From a virus, in IMG/VR virus record IMGVR_UViG_3300017951_000042, positions 1-37,334 of that record: a DNA stretch of 37,334 nt. One strand, written 5' to 3'. Shown one piece after another: positions 9,392-17,431 of the stretch. The translations under genes and the position numbers were made by a program. A model generated the notes under the pieces. That model was given only the letters and a program-made list of their open reading frames with translations, did not search any database and had not been told where the DNA came from. Positions within the stretch are counted from its first letter, which is position 1. The number at the start of each line of letters is the position of its first letter.

Positions 9392-9433
9392 AGGTTAACA
9401 CCCAGAGAATGTGCAAATAAAAAGTGTTAACCT
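9392..9433. repeat. Perfect 10-bp inverted repeat upstream of capsid gene
   Basis: AGGTTAACAC at 9392-9401 and GTGTTAACCT at 9424-9433 are exact inverted copies separated by 22 AT-rich bases. They sit in the 70-bp gap between scaffold and capsid genes. As DNA this could be a dimeric repressor site; as RNA it forms a leader hairpin or processing site. No T-run follows, so it is not a typical terminator. Confidence 0.6.
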
Positions 9434-9434
9434 T

Positions 9435-10832
9435 CTACAATCTCGAACGGTTCGGTATTTTGAGCGTCGATTCTACTGCAATAGGTTTACTAAAAAAAGA
9501 CGAATCACCTGCTGTGTTAGGGGGCGTACCCTCAGACGGCGTGGGGGATGGGCGGGTCTTAACAGGGCGAGGTGGTGGTTCCTGTGTCGGAGGGTTTTGA
9601 GATACATTCGTCCCCTCGTTCTGCCCCGAAGGTCGGGAGAGCCCGTATTTGGCAAGGATTCTATCCTCTTCTGCCAATAGATTTTTTCTACCTTCTTCGA
9701 TCCCGACGTTAATTCTCAACCGCATATCCTCAGCAAATAAACTGAGTATGTGTTCAGGAGTAAAAGTCCAATGTGACTCCCGTTCCTCTGCGGACATGGA
9801 AACAAACTTCTCACGGGGAACAAACTGCTTCCCGTCCTGCACCAAAGCTTCTTTATCCGGACGGGCTTCCATCTGCTTCCCAAACTCTACAACCTTTGCG
9901 GCGGCTGCGGAGTGTGAGGGGTTCTCAGGGTCGTAGGTTTCGAGCCCACGGGTTACGTTGAGGTAGGCCATAACCTGGTCTCGGGTCTCCGTGTAGGCTT
10001 GGTTGGATACAGAAGTCTCAACCGGAAGTTCTTCCATGAGTTTCTGTTGGTCCTCCGGCCCGTATTTCTCAAGCCCCTCCAATACCTCTTTAGGTAGCTG
10101 GCTGACCAGGGTATCTGTAATGCGGGCACGTTGAGCTTCAAGCTCGGGACGTACCTCAAGCTCACGAAGCTTATGCTGCTGCTCACGGGTCTCTGTCCGC
10201 ATCTCTTCCTGGATCTGGTGCTTCAGGTAGCCCCGCTCCCACTGTTTAACTTGATGGGGGTCAAGGTCAGGACGGTTCTCTTTGAGCCACTCCTCGTGCT
10301 CGTATGAACCAACCTCAACGTCTTCCGACTTCAGGAACTGCTGGTGTTTTTTAAGAAAGTCTACGTAGGCAGTTGACTTACCGTCAGCTTTCCCTGCCCT
10401 CTCTGCCCAGCGCAAGGTCTCAACAAGCTCCTTCTCCTCTTCAGGCTGAGCAGCAAGGAACTCTTCTTCCTCCTGCTCAAACAAGGGTTCAGGTTCTGGG
10501 GCGGTGTCGTGGACAGGAGAGAAGTCCTCATCTTTGAACTTGTCTTTCAGATCGGGCGTACCTTCCTCTGGGCTAGGGTCAGGTGTACCTTCCTCTGGGC
10601 TAGGGTCAGGTGTACCTCCCTCTGAGCTAGGGTCAGGTGTACCTTCTCCTTCCTCTTCCTCTCCATCCTCTTCCTCTTTACTTTCTTTCAAGTTTCGAAG
10701 CAAGGAGGGGACGTCGTCTGCCGCGTAAAGATCCCTTTTGGGCGGCTCTGGGCGGGAGTCCGCCGAGACGTCGATCGGGGAACTTAGGAAGGATGCGGTT
10801 ACGGGATCGGGTGGTGTATTATCTCCGGACAT
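9435..10832 (-). CDS. Scaffold-like acidic protein
   Basis: 465 aa, very rich in Glu, Pro, Lys and Gln. The N-terminal third is probably disordered and holds nine-residue repeats GTPDPSPEE (about residues 64-92). The middle is strongly predicted helical/coiled coil, and the Pro-rich C-terminus ends in a short basic tail (KIPNRSRL), as in capsid-binding C-termini of scaffolds. It lies between portal and major capsid, where scaffolds are usual, and no protease is seen. The start is ACCTATG, and a second ACCTATG lies 10 bp upstream, opening a 7-codon out-of-frame reading frame that overlaps this start. Confidence 0.65.
   Translation of the reverse strand: MSGDNTPPDPVTASFLSSPIDVSADSRPEPPKRDLYAADDVPSLLRNLKESKEEEDGEEEEGEGTPDPSSEGGTPDPSPEEGTPDPSPEEGTPDLKDKFKDEDFSPVHDTAPEPEPLFEQEEEEFLAAQPEEEKELVETLRWAERAGKADGKSTAYVDFLKKHQQFLKSEDVEVGSYEHEEWLKENRPDLDPHQVKQWERGYLKHQIQEEMRTETREQQHKLRELEVRPELEAQRARITDTLVSQLPKEVLEGLEKYGPEDQQKLMEELPVETSVSNQAYTETRDQVMAYLNVTRGLETYDPENPSHSAAAAKVVEFGKQMEARPDKEALVQDGKQFVPREKFVSMSAEERESHWTFTPEHILSLFAEDMRLRINVGIEEGRKNLLAEEDRILAKYGLSRPSGQNEGTNVSQNPPTQEPPPRPVKTRPSPTPSEGTPPNTAGDSSFFSKPIAVESTLKIPNRSRL
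10555..10645. repeat. 27-bp tandem repeat in scaffold gene
   Basis: About three and a third copies of a 27-bp unit, two nearly identical, encode GTPDPSPEE repeats in frame. Near identity suggests recent slippage or recombination and possible copy-number variation between relatives. Confidence 0.8.
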
Positions 10833-10856
10833 AGGTTATCATAGGTTGTGTGTGTT

Positions 10857-13250
10857 TTAGGCTGGGGCTAGAGCTGCCCCGTCAGGTGGGGTGTCGGACG
10901 GGGGTAGCTCTTTTGCTTCTGCTACCGCGGCACCGATCGCCCCTTGAAGTTGTTGAAGTAGTTGGCTGTTCTGCTGGACCTGTTGTACCAGCTGGTCAAG
11001 TACCTGTTGTGGAGGGACAAACCCACCGCCTTCAGGATCAATCTTCAAATTCAATGTGGTTCCAAGCAGGCGGAACACTTCGGCCATGAGTTTACCCATC
11101 TGCTCAGGACCGATCATACCGAGGAAGGTATCGTTCCCGGCAATCGCACCAAGGAACTGAAGGATAGAGCTGGCTACCTCCTTAGAGACTGTACGCTCTG
11201 TGCCGTCACGGGAGTTGAATACGTGGTCGTGTACCAGGGCAACGGGGGAGCCGGTAATGAACTTCCCCTGGTGGAGCTGTCCATCGATGGAGACATCCTG
11301 TGCCTCGCTTGCAACCTTGAACCCTGCCTCTTCAATGACCTTGTCCTGGAAAGAGTCTACAACAGGTACGTCCACAGCCCCCTGCCCTTTGGCAACAAGG
11401 CTTTCATAAATGATCTCCTTCTGGGCAGCACGATACTCGTCCGGCCCGTGTGATAAGAAACCGTGGATAGCGTTGGTGGTAGTCGCTACCGCCATGACCT
11501 CATTGGCAGAAGTCTCCCGCTGGTTGAACTGGGCAAGCTCGTTGCGGGACATCATCTGGTTCCGTTCAAGCAACTCAAGGACCTTGGTGATCCCCTCAAT
11601 GGTGGTCACGATCTGTGATCGCAGGTCGGATGTTAAAAATTCAAACAGGGGCTTACGCCTATCCCCCGGAGTTGTGCCGTGGAGTTCTTCTTCCACTGCC
11701 TCTTTATATTTTACCAGGATGGCTTCACTGTGGTACCTCCCGTTCTTCACCCAATCTTCAATCGTCTTGGCTTCTTCTCCCCCGATACGGGAAGTCTCCA
11801 AAGCAACAATCAACATGGACTCCAGCCGCATCAGGTAGTTTAACTGGGAAAACAGATTGTCTGCCTGGTCTTGGTAAGGCATAATCTCGTGAGCCATCGA
11901 GGACGCACGTTCCCGGCTGTCATCCCTGTTGTACTCCAGTACGCATCCGGGGCGGGAAGGTAGGATCTCAGCATGGACCACAGTATCATCATTGGCGACC
12001 AGCAACCGAACCCATACCGGGTGTGGGTAGGATCCAATACCCCAATCTTTAGGTATGAGTTTCTCAAAGTAGATCGAGACGATTACAGCTTGGTCGTCTT
12101 TGCAGGAGGACAGCAGGCCCTGAAGCTCTTTCCTGTCGTTCCCCTGAGCAACTTGGGTTGCCACATCCACCTGTCGATTCATACTAATCGAGGGGTAGTA
12201 TAGGTCAAAAAAGGTCTTGGCTTTTGTGATAGTCTGGTAAGTCTTGTCCCCTAGCTGGTTGATCTTGTCCTTGTTAAAATACTGGGGGTTGTTGAAATCT
12301 TTCTTCTTCCACACATCCCAGAACCCAATATACTCCAGTCCTGTGTCGTGGTTCAGGGAAGCCAGTGGGTAAGCAGGGTCGTGGAACACCCGTGTAATAT
12401 GGGGGTGGACAAAGTTGACCCCCTCCCGTGTGATGTAGGATTCTTCCTTGTCTCCACGCATGCGGATCTGGTGGTCAACCTGCCAAGGGGACTCCACAAA
12501 AGAAACCACAGAGGTATGGAGATAGGCCCTACGCAAGACCTGTAAGAACTCCTGCCGGTAACCAAACTGGTCAGATATGATCTCCACCTTTTGGGACAGG
12601 GCTGCACTGATCAGGTTACCTTTCTCTGTTTTTGAGCGGGACTCGTATTTGAAAAACGGATAGAGTGGAAGGTACTTCGAAGCCTGTGCCGCAACTCTCC
12701 TGGTGATCAGGGGGCGTACCACATTGATCGCCACGTCTGTTAACCTGCCAAGAGATATATGCTCCTTACCTTCACCATCCTTAACCACGTACTCAGTGGA
12801 TTTGTTTGCAGCTTTGATATCCTTAACACACTGTTCTGCACTCAGCTTCCCCTGAGCGTAGAGGGTGAGTGGGATTTTCTCCTCCAAAGCAGGCTGACCA
12901 TCCCATGCGAGATCAGCGGCGTAATAAAACCGATAGTTCTGAAAGGACTTGATCCGGCCCTCTTCCAGTCTGGACTTGAGCCGTTTAATGAAAGCTTTCT
13001 TCTTACCCCCGTGGATTTTAATATACTCGGCCCACGCCTCGTCCCGCTCCTTTTTTGTTAAACTATCCTTCCCTTCGTCCAGTTCCTCAAGGGACAGACC
13101 GGCCGCCTTCTCAGACTCCAGCCGTTTAACTACAGTATCCTCGAAGACTTTCTTCAGTTCAGGGCTCTCATCATGGTCTCCCTCCCGAAAGAACGCTGTA
13201 AGGGCAACGTCGTCGCTGCCGTACTTTTTTAGAACTTTGTAGTCAATCAT
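10857..13250 (-). CDS. Portal protein (probable)
   Basis: 797 aa, within the size range of large portals of podovirus-like phages. The N-terminal 100 residues are charged and helical. A mixed alpha/beta core follows, with a segment ASSMAHEIMPYQDQADNLFSQL (about 459-480) like the long helices of portal cores. The last 80 residues are Gln-rich coiled coil (PPQQVLDQLVQQVQQ) ending in an Ala/Pro tail. It directly precedes the scaffold and capsid genes. The ATGA overlap with the upstream gene fixes the start. Evidence is length, composition and gene order; no diagnostic motif exists for portals. Confidence 0.7.
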   Translation of the reverse strand: MIDYKVLKKYGSDDVALTAFFREGDHDESPELKKVFEDTVVKRLESEKAAGLSLEELDEGKDSLTKKERDEAWAEYIKIHGGKKKAFIKRLKSRLEEGRIKSFQNYRFYYAADLAWDGQPALEEKIPLTLYAQGKLSAEQCVKDIKAANKSTEYVVKDGEGKEHISLGRLTDVAINVVRPLITRRVAAQASKYLPLYPFFKYESRSKTEKGNLISAALSQKVEIISDQFGYRQEFLQVLRRAYLHTSVVSFVESPWQVDHQIRMRGDKEESYITREGVNFVHPHITRVFHDPAYPLASLNHDTGLEYIGFWDVWKKKDFNNPQYFNKDKINQLGDKTYQTITKAKTFFDLYYPSISMNRQVDVATQVAQGNDRKELQGLLSSCKDDQAVIVSIYFEKLIPKDWGIGSYPHPVWVRLLVANDDTVVHAEILPSRPGCVLEYNRDDSRERASSMAHEIMPYQDQADNLFSQLNYLMRLESMLIVALETSRIGGEEAKTIEDWVKNGRYHSEAILVKYKEAVEEELHGTTPGDRRKPLFEFLTSDLRSQIVTTIEGITKVLELLERNQMMSRNELAQFNQRETSANEVMAVATTTNAIHGFLSHGPDEYRAAQKEIIYESLVAKGQGAVDVPVVDSFQDKVIEEAGFKVASEAQDVSIDGQLHQGKFITGSPVALVHDHVFNSRDGTERTVSKEVASSILQFLGAIAGNDTFLGMIGPEQMGKLMAEVFRLLGTTLNLKIDPEGGGFVPPQQVLDQLVQQVQQNSQLLQQLQGAIGAAVAEAKELPPSDTPPDGAALAPA

Positions 13251-13534
13251 TGTACTGGAGTAGGGATGGGTCTCAATGGGAGATTGTTCCTCCTATGTAT
13301 GTACTGGTTCTCGAACAAGTCAAGCAATAGGCACACAGGTCCGGGGAACTTGTTCTTCTCATAGTGTTGGAACATCCGACCTGTGTCCTCGTTAACATAC
13401 GCTGCCAGTTCCTCCAAAGTTATGTTCAACTGTTGGCAGAAATGGGCAACCTTACCCCTGTCCCACTTCGTAGAGAGGTGGGTGTGGTGTGACCGGATAA
13501 GAACTTCGGCGGGGGATGGAACCCGCTTGGGCAT
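13247..13534 (-). CDS. Small HTH-like protein upstream of portal
   Basis: 95 aa when started at the ATG that shares its A with the TGA stop of the preceding gene; an ATG 20 codons upstream would overlap that gene more. Residues about 28-60 (VAHFCQQLNITLEELAAYVNE then MFQHYEKNKFPGPVCLLLDLFENQY) have the spacing of an XRE/Cro-type helix-turn-helix, including LTxEELA-like recognition. The N-terminus is basic. It could be a small DNA-binding regulator or a head-packaging accessory (small-terminase-like proteins also use HTH domains). No small terminase is otherwise seen next to the large subunit. Confidence 0.55.
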   Translation of the reverse strand: MPKRVPSPAEVLIRSHHTHLSTKWDRGKVAHFCQQLNITLEELAAYVNEDTGRMFQHYEKNKFPGPVCLLLDLFENQYIHRRNNLPLRPIPTPVQ

Positions 13535-14199
13535 CAGTGGAAATCTGCTCGGTACACCCAAGCTCGGTTTGGGAACTGATCCGCAAGACACCATGTTGAG
13601 GTTGTAGCCTGCGGTTCCAAAACAATAATCCCGAACTCATTCTTTTCCCCACCCTCGGACCAGTTGATGAATGGGATAGCGTTGAGTTCGTGGTATCCGT
13701 CAAAGATTCCAGCCCATTCGAATAAGTACCTCACGTCGATCTTCGCACAGAGCATGGGGGCTTCAACCTTCGGGTGGTAATACCACAAGGCTTTCTGGGA
13801 AGCTTTCTGGAAATCGTCGGCGAAATCGTCACAGTCGTTCCCGTTACGGGTATACGTATTACCGATCGACCAATTAAAGTCGGCAATATACCCGATCAAG
13901 CGTAACGCTGAAGCATAGTCAGGGATCGCATACTCCAGATCTTTCAAGGGGCCCGTCTCTACCTTTGGAAACTTCTCCTTCATATAGGCCCTGAGTTCGT
14001 CCGAGGTAACAATCTTTGCAGGTTGGACAAACGGAGGCTTGGGGGCGGTGAACTTGCCCTCCCGAACATAGCCCGTCTCGTAGTTCTCGACGTTACGTTT
14101 GGCTTCTGCCAAAGGTGGGGGTTTGGAATAACCTCCGTCGTTAAGCGTGACTGAGCAAGCGGTGAGAATAAAGGGAATTAGTAGTATTAAGTGTTTCAC
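13534..14199 (-). CDS. Lipoprotein with papain-like Cys-His-Glu motif
   Basis: 221 aa, starting at GTG (GTGA overlap with the preceding stop). The N-terminus is a lipoprotein signal: basic start, hydrophobic stretch and lipobox LTAC with Cys15, so the product should be anchored in a membrane facing the periplasm. The domain at about 85-221 has NDCDDFA (Cys123), GYHELNAI (His170) and VLEPQ (Glu195), the order and context of papain/transglutaminase-like cysteine peptidases and related phage proteins. It sits in the lysis-like block between a second lipoprotein and the portal operon. Likely roles are cell-wall or envelope cleavage or superinfection exclusion; activity is inferred only from the motif. 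Confidence 0.65.
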   Translation of the reverse strand: MKHLILLIPFILTACSVTLNDGGYSKPPPLAEAKRNVENYETGYVREGKFTAPKPPFVQPAKIVTSDELRAYMKEKFPKVETGPLKDLEYAIPDYASALRLIGYIADFNWSIGNTYTRNGNDCDDFADDFQKASQKALWYYHPKVEAPMLCAKIDVRYLFEWAGIFDGYHELNAIPFINWSEGGEKNEFGIIVLEPQATTSTWCLADQFPNRAWVYRADFH

Positions 14200-14690
14200 C
14201 GGATGATAACCTTCCCTCCGTCAAGTAGGTAAACGCCTCCGGGTTTAGAAGCGGGAACTCTGGGGACGAGGGTTCCGTCTCGCATAGACTGGGCAAGGGC
14301 ACGGACAATTTTAAGATAGTCCCCTTCTTCAGTGTCCGGGGCTTTGATATTCACGTCAGCATAAAAGTGAAATACAAGATCGAGGACGTCACGGAGGTCT
14401 GCCCTGTCTGCGGGATCAAGACTCTCCCAGTCAACGGAAGCTATTACAGCCTCCCGAAGTCCCTCAACAGACCAGTCATTCAAAGTGTCAAGAGCGTCTG
14501 CTGCACTGCGAAAATCGTCCCGAAGAGTGGGCTTCTTGTCAACAGCGAGAGCGACAGCTTTACGGAGAGCAATCTTCGCGATCACTTGTCCCGCCAGAGT
14601 CTTTACAACTGGGGCGGTAACAGTGGTTATGGTCGATAGGCATCCGGTTAAGCAGAAGCCCATGAGTATCATAGGGATTACGTGTTTCAT
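14196..14690 (-). CDS. Small lipoprotein of unknown function
   Basis: 164 aa with start context ACCTATG. Residues 1-17 form a lipoprotein signal peptide with lipobox LTGC (Cys17). The remainder is helical and acidic/Ala-rich with no recognised domain. It overlaps the next gene (also a lipoprotein, whose first residues MKH and signal layout are similar) by four bases. The pair could act together at the outer membrane, for example as spanin-like or receptor-blocking proteins, but the length exceeds typical o-spanins and no matching i-spanin was identified. Confidence 0.65.
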   Translation of the reverse strand: MKHVIPMILMGFCLTGCLSTITTVTAPVVKTLAGQVIAKIALRKAVALAVDKKPTLRDDFRSAADALDTLNDWSVEGLREAVIASVDWESLDPADRADLRDVLDLVFHFYADVNIKAPDTEEGDYLKIVRALAQSMRDGTLVPRVPASKPGGVYLLDGGKVIIR

Positions 14691-14693
14691 AGG

Positions 14694-15326
14694 TCAGATT
14701 TTCACAACGATTGAAGTTGGTACGTCAAATCGAAAGTCACTAGACAACAACTTCTTGGATTTGGCAAACACATTCACTGCCTGCTTCTGAACGATTTCCG
14801 GAACCACAGTCTTGTATTTAATAAACGTGCCCAATCGAACTCCAAGGTACACAGCGTAGCAGGAAAACCAGCCCATCCCTACTGCGGCACAGGCAACCCG
14901 AAGGTCGCCGTCTGCTGCGGCCCGTCCGTTAGCCAGCCAGGTGCACAGGAAATCGTGCAGGTATCCGGGGTAGCGAAACTTTTCCGGATCCACCTTTGCC
15001 CGTACCCATGTAGCCAACCAGACCCAGGCAATCGCAAAAGGCCCAAGAGCTGTGTAGGTTAAACCTGCAAGAATACTTCCGATCAAGATGAAAACCCAGT
15101 AGGGTGGGACAGAAGGTCCATCAGATGTGACCCCGGGCGGTACGATAATAACTCCAGGGTACTCCAGCCGAAGAACTGTGTAGTCTCCTGTTTCCTCTGC
15201 GTCATCGATGACATGTTGGGGTGGGCAGGGTCCGGCCCTGTGATAGAACAGGGGTTTTAACAGTACGCGGAACTTACCACCTACGTTGGTGGAAGAACAC
15301 CGGTTAAGGAAAGACGAACTGGTCAT
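14694..15326 (-). CDS. DUF1353-like membrane protein
   Basis: 210 aa. Motifs match the phage DUF1353 family in order: GVTSDGPSVP (about 66-74, family xFxTDxASVP), YLHDFL (122-127, family LHDxL), and R-x2-AD (135-139) followed by a Gly/Tyr-rich helix. Unlike typical DUF1353 proteins it has an inserted hydrophobic segment (about 77-107) that could cross the membrane once or twice, plus another at about 146-168. DUF1353 genes often neighbour lysis genes; the function is unknown. The start ACCTATGA overlaps the upstream stop by four bases. Confidence 0.6.
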   Translation of the reverse strand: MTSSSFLNRCSSTNVGGKFRVLLKPLFYHRAGPCPPQHVIDDAEETGDYTVLRLEYPGVIIVPPGVTSDGPSVPPYWVFILIGSILAGLTYTALGPFAIAWVWLATWVRAKVDPEKFRYPGYLHDFLCTWLANGRAAADGDLRVACAAVGMGWFSCYAVYLGVRLGTFIKYKTVVPEIVQKQAVNVFAKSKKLLSSDFRFDVPTSIVVKI

Positions 15327-15517
15327 AGGTTTTTAAGAAAGGGTGCAATAAAGTTTACTGCCACAGCGAGACCGAAGCCTATGTAAATCATCTTGGACTG
15401 GCTTTTGTTCTCAGCAATGAGGTGCCCTATCTCCGACGACTGCCGTTCGGATTCTTTCTCTTGCCAGTACGCCCGCTCAGCGAGTACCTCTGGCGAAGCT
15501 ACGGGTTTCTCAGGCAT
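15323..15517 (-). CDS. Small single-span membrane protein
   Basis: 64 aa. Residues 1-40 are charged and helical; residues about 43-62 (MIYIGFGLAVAVNFIAPFL) form one transmembrane helix ending in KNL. The topology suits a small holin, antiholin or i-spanin-like accessory. It lies in the membrane-protein block and shares ATGA with the next gene, its last two sense codons AAC CTA forming part of the ACCTATG start context of that gene. Confidence 0.65.
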   Translation of the reverse strand: MPEKPVASPEVLAERAYWQEKESERQSSEIGHLIAENKSQSKMIYIGFGLAVAVNFIAPFLKNL

Positions 15518-15648
15518 GGGTTTATGATTGGTGAGGTGTTAAGTCGAACCTCCCAACTCTCATTGCTGTTTTTTAATGCAAGCTGAAGGGTGCGTTCGTA
15601 CTCCTCTTCCACTGCTTTGATAAATTGGTCTAACTCGGATTCTTTCAT
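15499..15648 (-). CDS. Small 49-aa protein
   Basis: Reads MKESELDQFIKAVEEEYERT at the start and ends in PCLRNP. An ATG in the context CGTCTATG opens a 49-codon frame whose end overlaps the next gene by 19 bp. The N-terminal 30 residues are an acidic amphipathic helix. No family was recognised. It fills what would otherwise be a 180-bp gap in an otherwise tightly packed operon, which supports it being real. Confidence 0.5.
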   Translation of the reverse strand: MKESELDQFIKAVEEEYERTLQLALKNSNESWEVRLNTSPIINPCLRNP

Positions 15649-15696
15649 AGACGGGAAACATCTCCGGCTTGGTCAGGAACGGGGAAAGTGGGAGAC

Positions 15697-16023
15697 TCAT
15701 TTGTTCAGAAAAGCTTCAAAAACCAAAGCGACTGTCGACGTACCGAGTATCGTCCCCACCGTAAAAATAACCTTCCAGAGAAAATCAAAACGTTGATCTA
15801 CGTTGTCAACGTGTTGGTCAAAGAGTACCTTCTCCGTTTTCTTATCGAGGTCCGTTTTAAGACGAGTCATCGACTTTTCTATCTGGTTATCTATGTGTAG
15901 ATAGAGATCCTTCACGCGGGTAATCTCCCGGTCCTCCATAGCTTCAAGTTTACGGGTGATCTCCGTTCGGAAATCCGCCATCAACTTATAGAGGTCCTTT
16001 AGGTCTATAGGAATATCTGGCAT
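15697..16023 (-). CDS. Coiled-coil protein with C-terminal membrane helix (holin-like)
   Basis: 108 aa. Residues about 8-75 are a charged coiled coil (KLEAMEDREITRVKDLYLHID, then KTDLDKKTEKVLFDQHVDNVDQRF), and residues about 83-104 form a single transmembrane helix. This layout resembles XhlA-type haemolysin/holin accessory proteins and phage coiled-coil tail-anchored membrane proteins. It opens the membrane-protein cluster after the fibre genes. The start lies six bases after the stop of the preceding gene, without a Shine-Dalgarno. A lysis role is inferred from topology and neighbours. Confidence 0.6.
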   Translation of the reverse strand: MPDIPIDLKDLYKLMADFRTEITRKLEAMEDREITRVKDLYLHIDNQIEKSMTRLKTDLDKKTEKVLFDQHVDNVDQRFDFLWKVIFTVGTILGTSTVALVFEAFLNK

Positions 16024-16028
16024 CTACT

Positions 16029-16538
16029 TTAAGGAGCGTAGGCTCCGTTGGCAACGAAGATCTCGTCGTCAACGCCGCAGCTAACAAAAACATGATCGCC
16101 TGCAGCAAGACTTGTGAAGTTTACTTGGGTTGTAATGCCGTTCACCGTCGCAACGGATCCAGAACGCTGAAACCCGATACTGTTAGCGGCATTTTTGACC
16201 ACAAAAGTACACCGGAAACCGGCTTGTATTGCTCCATCTGCAAAGGTGAAATCTCTGCTGCCACCTGTAGCGTCGACCGGGACGATCTTGTTATTAAAAG
16301 TCATGTCTACCGCCGTTGACGAGGCTACGACATCGGCGTTACCTTTGAGGGTCCCGATCTCTACTTTCGTAGCGTCAGAAGCTCCTGCGGTACTCGTGGC
16401 GATGAACACCCGGTCCGTGTCAGAGGTCTTAAACAGCTCTCCGTCGATTGCCATCTTGTCGACCTTACCCAGATCGGCGTCAAGACCTGATCCGAGGGCA
16501 ATGCCAAAAGGTTTTCTGAATAGCTTCCAAAGGCTCAT
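16029..16538 (-). CDS. Fibre-associated structural protein
   Basis: 169 aa, Ala/Thr/Gly/Val-rich with regular beta-strand-like segments (VPVDATGGSRDFTFADG, FTSLAAGDHVFVSCG) and no membrane or enzyme motif. It follows the beta-helix protein by one base. It is the only minus-strand gene for which I see a clear Shine-Dalgarno (GGAG, six bases before ATG). The composition suggests a trimeric fibre tip, collar or capsid appendage. Function unassigned. Confidence 0.6.
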   Translation of the reverse strand: MSLWKLFRKPFGIALGSGLDADLGKVDKMAIDGELFKTSDTDRVFIATSTAGASDATKVEIGTLKGNADVVASSTAVDMTFNNKIVPVDATGGSRDFTFADGAIQAGFRCTFVVKNAANSIGFQRSGSVATVNGITTQVNFTSLAAGDHVFVSCGVDDEIFVANGAYAP

Positions 16539-16539
16539 A

Positions 16540-17430
16540 TTACACTCCTAATCCTATCGGTCCTGCGTCCGACGGTCTGAGCCGGTAGTTATCTACAGCG
16601 GGGTCAATAAACAAAGGGTCCGTAGTGGCGATGGATATGCCGGAGAGTCGGCTCCCCCCAGTTTGATACGCCCAGTTATTCGCAGATTCGGGAAAGCTGT
16701 TATAGTTATTTGAGTCGGAGGTAACCCCGTCTTCCCCGTAAAAGATTGAGTTATTTATGTTCGCCGCAAAAGAGGCACCACTTGCGCCTTGAGAAAATGG
16801 TTCTTGGTCGCGAAGGATAAACGTACAAAAATCGATCGTAAGGGGGGACGGTAGGTCTTTCGCATTGGTGTACGTGTGGTTGGTATTTCTACGTTGAAAC
16901 AGGTCGGCGGTACCATTTATTACGAGGCACCGAAGGAAAGAAATCGAAGAGGGTAGCCACCCGTCGGGGGTACTTCCTGGAGCGTATCCCCCCATCTGGA
17001 AGGTTGCATAACCCCCTGATACGGCTGCGTCGATCAAACAGTCAACTATGGCTAACGTCCCTCCGCCAGCTCTGAAAGCACTCGAAGGTTGGAGGTTAAG
17101 GTTACTGAACGTGGTGGTCTCTGAGGAACGCGTCAAGATGTTGCTGGTTAGATCTCCTATGGGCCCAAGTTGGACTAAGGGGAAGTACGCCGCATGGGTC
17201 CCTTCCCCCCGGAACGTCAACCCATCGTGCCCGTCAGCGTTGATCCGCAACCCGGACGCGTACGTGCCGGCCTTGAAAACGTAGACGTCCCCTGACTGGG
17301 CCGCACTTGCGTTTGTGTAACTTCCGTCGAGTATGTCGTCCAAGGCCGTCTGCCCGTCAACATGGAATGGATTTCCGGCAGAACCGTCGCCACTCTCACT
17401 CGCCCCTACTTCTAAGTATATAGTGCTCAT
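16540..17430 (-). CDS. Right-handed beta-helix protein (tailspike/fibre-like)
   Basis: 296 aa from the ATG one base after the preceding stop; a start 13 codons upstream would overlap the fibre gene. The sequence follows the pattern of extracellular parallel beta-helix proteins: NPFHVDGQTALDDIL, GDVYVFKAGTY, then repeated short strands, ending in TTDPLFIDPAVDNYRLRPSD, the C-terminal motif common to pectate-lyase-like and right-handed beta-helix domains. Phage tailspikes often use this fold to bind or cleave polysaccharide. Catalytic residues cannot be assigned. Its neighbour is the 730-aa fibre, so both may form one appendage. Confidence 0.65.
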   Translation of the reverse strand: MSTIYLEVGASESGDGSAGNPFHVDGQTALDDILDGSYTNASAAQSGDVYVFKAGTYASGLRINADGHDGLTFRGEGTHAAYFPLVQLGPIGDLTSNILTRSSETTTFSNLNLQPSSAFRAGGGTLAIVDCLIDAAVSGGYATFQMGGYAPGSTPDGWLPSSISFLRCLVINGTADLFQRRNTNHTYTNAKDLPSPLTIDFCTFILRDQEPFSQGASGASFAANINNSIFYGEDGVTSDSNNYNSFPESANNWAYQTGGSRLSGISIATTDPLFIDPAVDNYRLRPSDAGPIGLGV

Positions 17431-17431
17431 A

